Of a stretch of 64,000 bases of DNA, positions 59,727 through 64,000 are shown in pieces; positions within the stretch are counted from its first letter, which is position 1, and every line of letters begins with the position of its first letter. The position numbers were made by a program, and so were the translations under genes. The stretch is from Pyxicephalus adspersus. Lineage: Eukaryota; Chordata; Amphibia; Anura; Pyxicephalidae. The notes below the pieces were generated by a model, which saw only the letters and a program-made list of their open reading frames with translations, was not told where the DNA came from and ran no database searches. Location of the stretch: positions 46,616,437-46,680,436 of the forward strand of contig NC_092862.1 of NCBI RefSeq assembly GCF_032062135.1, given 5' to 3'.

Positions 59727-59870
59727 TGTAATGGATTTCATAAAAGTCATTTGCGGTTTGTTAGCAAATGTTTTCAATACTGGGCCAGATCCATTCCAGG
59801 TTTGCTGCATCCCCCAGGTTCACTGATGAAAGTATATCCTCTCCAGCTTTAATAAAGCTCTCTGCCTCCA
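59727..59870. mobile_element. Hairpin MITE (family 1), partial copy E (right half)
   Basis: It starts in the centre (GTAATGGATTTCATAAAAGT, then GTTAGCAAATGTTTTCAATA) and continues through the right arm (CCATTCCAGGTTTGCTGCAT, TTCACTGATGAAAGTATATC) to AATAAAGCTCTCTG. The left arm is absent. Confidence 0.8.
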
Positions 59871-62800
59871 ATTAGTCACTGGGACTTCTCATGGGTTCCA
59901 AGCAAGCATAGATGTTTTCTAAGCATAGGGCAAAGGGGAGAGGGAAAAGGGGCAGGTTTGAGAGTACTAAATGGTGCTCACTAAAGTTCAGCTCTTAGTT
60001 TAAGAACCAATTCAGACTTGTATTTGACTGCTGCATTGTACTGCAGGCTCAACTGCTCTTCTAGACACTGCAGCTCCAGTGGATTGCTGTGCAGTTCTGT
60101 GGTTGTCCTCTTTTGGAGGAAAACTGCACTTTAACCTTAATTGCACTCAACTTAATGACAAACTGTTGTCAAATGCTGTGGCTGACAAAAAAATAGTAGT
60201 TGAACTGAGAAAATCAGTAAGATTTTCTTCAAATGTCTGATAGTACCTTGGGGAGAATAGTACATCTATATGGTAATTTCTCACTTACTAATGTAGGATA
60301 ACACTGTAAGATGACAAAACAAAGTAAATATACTCCAGCAGTGATTTGGTTTTAATGTCCATTTCCTCCACACATTCACAGAGATATATCTGTTACATCA
60401 AGCATGACACAACAAATGAAACACATTCTGTCTCACTGTATTATGTAATATTGTGATAGTTTTGGTTACATGTCACTTCCAATTTCATACAACAGTTACA
60501 GCAAAGTTTAACTCCCCTACTTCTGAAAGTAGCAATGCATGTCTATGTGTTTATTGGAAATAGGTAAGTGTTGGGTGAATGAAGCACTAAAATGGAGTTT
60601 TCTATGCAGTTTCACTCCAGCAATATAACTTTCCTAGCTTAAATTCAAGCCACAAAGGTACACTTGCCTCATCATCTAGGCCCACCTACAGTAAGTCCTC
60701 TAGTGTTCTGCATGAAGTGTACTGGACCCTAGCTGATTTGAACAGGCACTGCCAGTTGTGATTTAATACCTACAACTCATTACTCAAAATATATGTCAAG
60801 AAATACAAAATGTATAAACTAATAAGGAAACTAACTGTGCTCACTTTCTCTCCACCCCTTTTGGTACTGCCCATTCATCCAACAGCCAATAGCATACTAT
60901 ATGGTATGGGAATTTTAGGGGTTATGTTTATGGCTATGAGCTGCATTGGCCACTGTATTGGGTTCTATATTAGTTTGAAATTATTTTCTCATTAGGAGAG
61001 GAAGATATGTATAAAGTTGGTATTTTAAATGCTTTACCTACCAAGTCAACACGGTTTAATCACCAAGCCCAAGACACCTGTCACACCTTGTAGTGCTCTG
61101 CAGCCACCAAGTGTTCAAAACTGATTTACTAACACACAGAACAAGAACAAAAAAAATAACTCAATATAGTACACTAGCACCACAGGCCTGTAAGTGCATG
61201 TATGCATGTGAATAGGATCCTTTAACCACATAGCTATATATGTACTAATGTTCAAAGATATATACAGTGGAGTCATATACTGCTGTGCACCTGTGAACAT
61301 TCAAGTAACACTGCTTCAAAGCCTTTTGTCATAGTAAAGCACACCAAGGCATGTGCATGTAAACAATGTGCCAGCTTGTTAAGCAATGAAATGTACACAA
61401 ATGAATCAATGAACACAACCTGTGCTATTAGAACAAAGAAGGCAGTGCATGTATTGGTACATTATGCTCATGGAATCTTGTATGATAGCAGGTGTGTATA
61501 TGTCTGGCATAAATACATAGATAGATAGATATTTGTAGCAGAACATTTTTGGCATGTGGTTAACTCAGGTAATATACAAAAAAATGTGAAGTTCAAGTTG
61601 AGCTTTTGCCCTTTTTTCTTTTCCCTCTTAGGCTTAGTTCACATTTGCTACTGAGCACCTGCATGAAGGCTTCCAATTCAGTGATTACAGGTGTGGGAGA
61701 AAATTAATATGGGAAACTTGAGATCGGCTGTGAAATTTGAAATCAATCATTCCACAGTGGGTGCATCTACAGAGGTCAATGAGGGTGTGATTTAAAGTAT
61801 ATGTATTACTGATTAAGAATATATTAGTATTTGAATGTCTGTAGCCTGGCCACAGCTATGCTTATATCTTCTCCAGGACCCTGATATACAGAATGGTAGG
61901 GTTGTAGGGAGCTGCAATGCTGTGTCATCACTTCATATTTGCCTAGGGCCCCATTTTGTTTAAAACAGCCCCAGAGACTACCGATCACAGTAATGTCCCA
62001 AAAGAAAATTAGAAAAGGAGGGAGATGGCCTTGTAGACCAATTAAAAAACATTGAAATCGGTAGAAGATAATAACACAGAACTTCACTATAAGATGTACT
62101 ATAATAGTAGAAAAAAGGAGGTGCAAATAGGGAGAGCCTGATGCATTCTAAAGCAAAATGAAGACACTATAAAATTCCTATGTTATGGGTCTATATAGTA
62201 CCAGTGAGTTTATAGTTTATAAAATTAGAAGTAAAATCCAATGGGGCATACACCACCTTTCCTAGCCTATTCTGTACATATCCAAATGCAATAAAAGTGA
62301 ACGTACTAGGACCCAAACAGCACATTAGTTAGGGCAGTAAAACAATTGTAAAGAAACAAAGTAGAAACAATTTCACAAATTGTACTTTTACAAAACATAA
62401 GAGTGTATTATGTAGAAAGATCTCTCTGATGTCAGGTGTACATTGGTGGCAAACATAGCCAACAGTGGGCCCCTGTCCAGAACTGATTTGGGGCCCTCCT
62501 GTCAAACTCATTTAGGGCCTCTGTTTGCTGACAAGGGTCCTGGGCCCTTGTGCAGTGGCACACTTTGCACCTTCCTATGTAAGTTCCTGGTGCTGTAAAG
62601 CATTTTTTCATAAAAATCCTGGAAAGTAGCAAGCTGAGATGAAAGGGATAAAAAGGGATGCTATATCTGGTCAGGGGAACTGCATTGTCACTTACTCAGC
62701 AATACATCAAATAAATATTATGTGCAGGCCTTTGTCAATGTTTGGGTCCCTTACATCGAAGAGGATGACCACAACTGCTCTAAGGTATTCTACACATTCT

Positions 62801-64000
62801 TGTTACATGTCAATAACCTACCAAATTGGGAAGAATAAATTAAAGAAAATGACATGTTGCAAAATTAATCAGCAACAGGACAGCAAATGAGAGGAACATC
62901 CTCACCACACACAGACAGCAAAAAAAAAACAAAAAACTGATTTTAGCCCTTCTTAAATTTTGATTTAAATAAATTCTACAATATATTATTTTTCTGACTT
63001 GACTGACTTGGTACATTTTCTTTTTCTGGGACAATTTCGCATAGACATTTCTGGATTTATTTTTATTTTTTTTCAAAATACTCTCAAAGAAAAACTAGGA
63101 AATGTTTGGATCAAAGGTGATAATATTGTAGAAAAGCAATGACTTTGTGTGAATTTAGAACTAGCATATTTATTCAAACAACATTGCTTACAATGTTGTT
63201 TGTGTAATTTGGATTGAAAGATGTTCTCTGTACCATTATGTGAAAAATATTTTGTAAACATCATCCCAGATAATCCTAACAAATAATGAGATTGTGTCAA
63301 GTGAGTGCTGCAATTTATTTTGTCAATTCTTGCATTAGGTTTCTATTCGTAAAGTGCACTAAAGCTTATTAAACTTACACAGGAACAAGTCATTCGCATA
63401 GATTTATATGATAAATAAATTATGATGTATGTTTCATGAGATCATCAAGACAAACATTCTGGCATACTTAGGAGGCTGCACAGGAAACCACAGAGAGGTT
63501 AATTCTTCAACTGAGGAGGATTGTATGTCCCCTTCACTTCCATCTGATCTCATGTGCAGCAAAATGAATTTCCAGAGCATTTCAGCTTTGTTTCTGTGGA
63601 TTTATTCCCCTGAGGCATTAAAAAGCAAATCATTTTCAAAAGAAGAATAGCACCAATGCTCACTATTAAATAATATTTTTTATGGGAAAATGAAACCAGA
63701 ATGTATCTTACAATATACATTGATTCATGCAGCTTATATTTTGGGTTTTTATTATTCTATTACATGGACAAGAATGGACAATAAAACAGGTTAAATTATA
63801 CTTTCCATGGCTAGTGTTACAATAGCAGTCTAGGCCCTATTACTATCTATTTACCTAGATCTGTTGATCACTTGTTCTTTTGGCTGTAGTAAGCATAATT
63901 GGACAAACACATACTCAAAATAGTTTGGTAATTGTACTAATTAAAATAAGGGTACTTTTATATCTGAGGACCCTTAAGAAAACTTTGTACATTACCCAAG

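Larger units (their letters stand above)
55296..64000 (-). other. dlgap1: Sequence upstream of the first dlgap1 coding exon (intron or 5' region), no gene recognised
   Basis: This 8.7 kb has no recognisable coding exon, CpG island or promoter. It holds a TA microsatellite (58202-58250), a SINE-tail fragment near 57170-57300, half of a hairpin MITE (59727-59870) and otherwise unique-looking AT-rich DNA. Short ORFs at 58594-58782, 61824-62126, 62432-62632 and 63429-63650 lack coding character. If DLGAP1 has distant 5' exons as in mammals, this is intron. Confidence 0.6.

Noticed and set aside
1..64000. CRISPR arrays, operons, phage or plasmid features
   Set aside because: Spliced vertebrate gene structure and eukaryotic retroelements throughout; no regularly spaced direct repeats were seen.

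Overview
The window is vertebrate nuclear DNA, AT-rich and intron-dominated, almost certainly from an anuran amphibian. The gene identity is firm. The frog assignment is an inference from the repeat content: a DIRS-type tyrosine-recombinase retrotransposon, abundant hairpin MITEs, hAT, pogo and mariner relics, and a tRNA-derived SINE. There are no operons, CRISPR arrays, rRNA genes or functional tRNA genes.

The only host gene I can support is dlgap1 (SAPAP1/GKAP), a scaffold of the excitatory postsynaptic density, read on the minus strand. Four coding exons are present: the first coding exon (54256-55224, 323 codons, with the ATG at 55224), then 43117-43334, 15859-16036 and 15484-15724. Together they give 1606 nt in one open reading frame with matching intron phases (0, 2, 0, 1), about the N-terminal 535 residues. 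All five short RxxSYxxA-type repeats that bind the guanylate-kinase domain of PSD-95 are encoded here. The C-terminal half (homology domain and Shank-binding tail) and the 5' noncoding exons and promoter are not in the window. They should lie to the left of position 1 and to the right of 64000 respectively.

Layout from left to right. 1-1454 is a truncated minus-strand DIRS-like element: Gag with a CCCH finger, then an open RT frame running off the left edge. 1455-15483 is the intron downstream of the fourth coding exon; it holds a hairpin MITE, hAT relics and a small orphan coding-like fragment. 15484-16036 is an exon pair separated by a 134-nt intron. 16037-43116 is a 27-kb intron with a pogo-like element, a broken mariner (24947-26193), a SINE (29448-29785), an L1-type 3' fragment (30204-30738), several hairpins and two long TA microsatellites. 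43335-54255 is an 11-kb intron with a 201-codon ORF in a GC-richer patch and another TA microsatellite. 55296-64000 is the intron or 5' region upstream of the first coding exon, with little recognisable content.

I did not find a convincing new biological system. The items most worth a second look are the DIRS RT with glutamate at the expected catalytic aspartate of motif A, the family of long inverted-repeat elements with 5-bp target duplications, a SINE tail that recurs elsewhere in the window, and a small 12-bp tandem duplication in the first coding exon of dlgap1.
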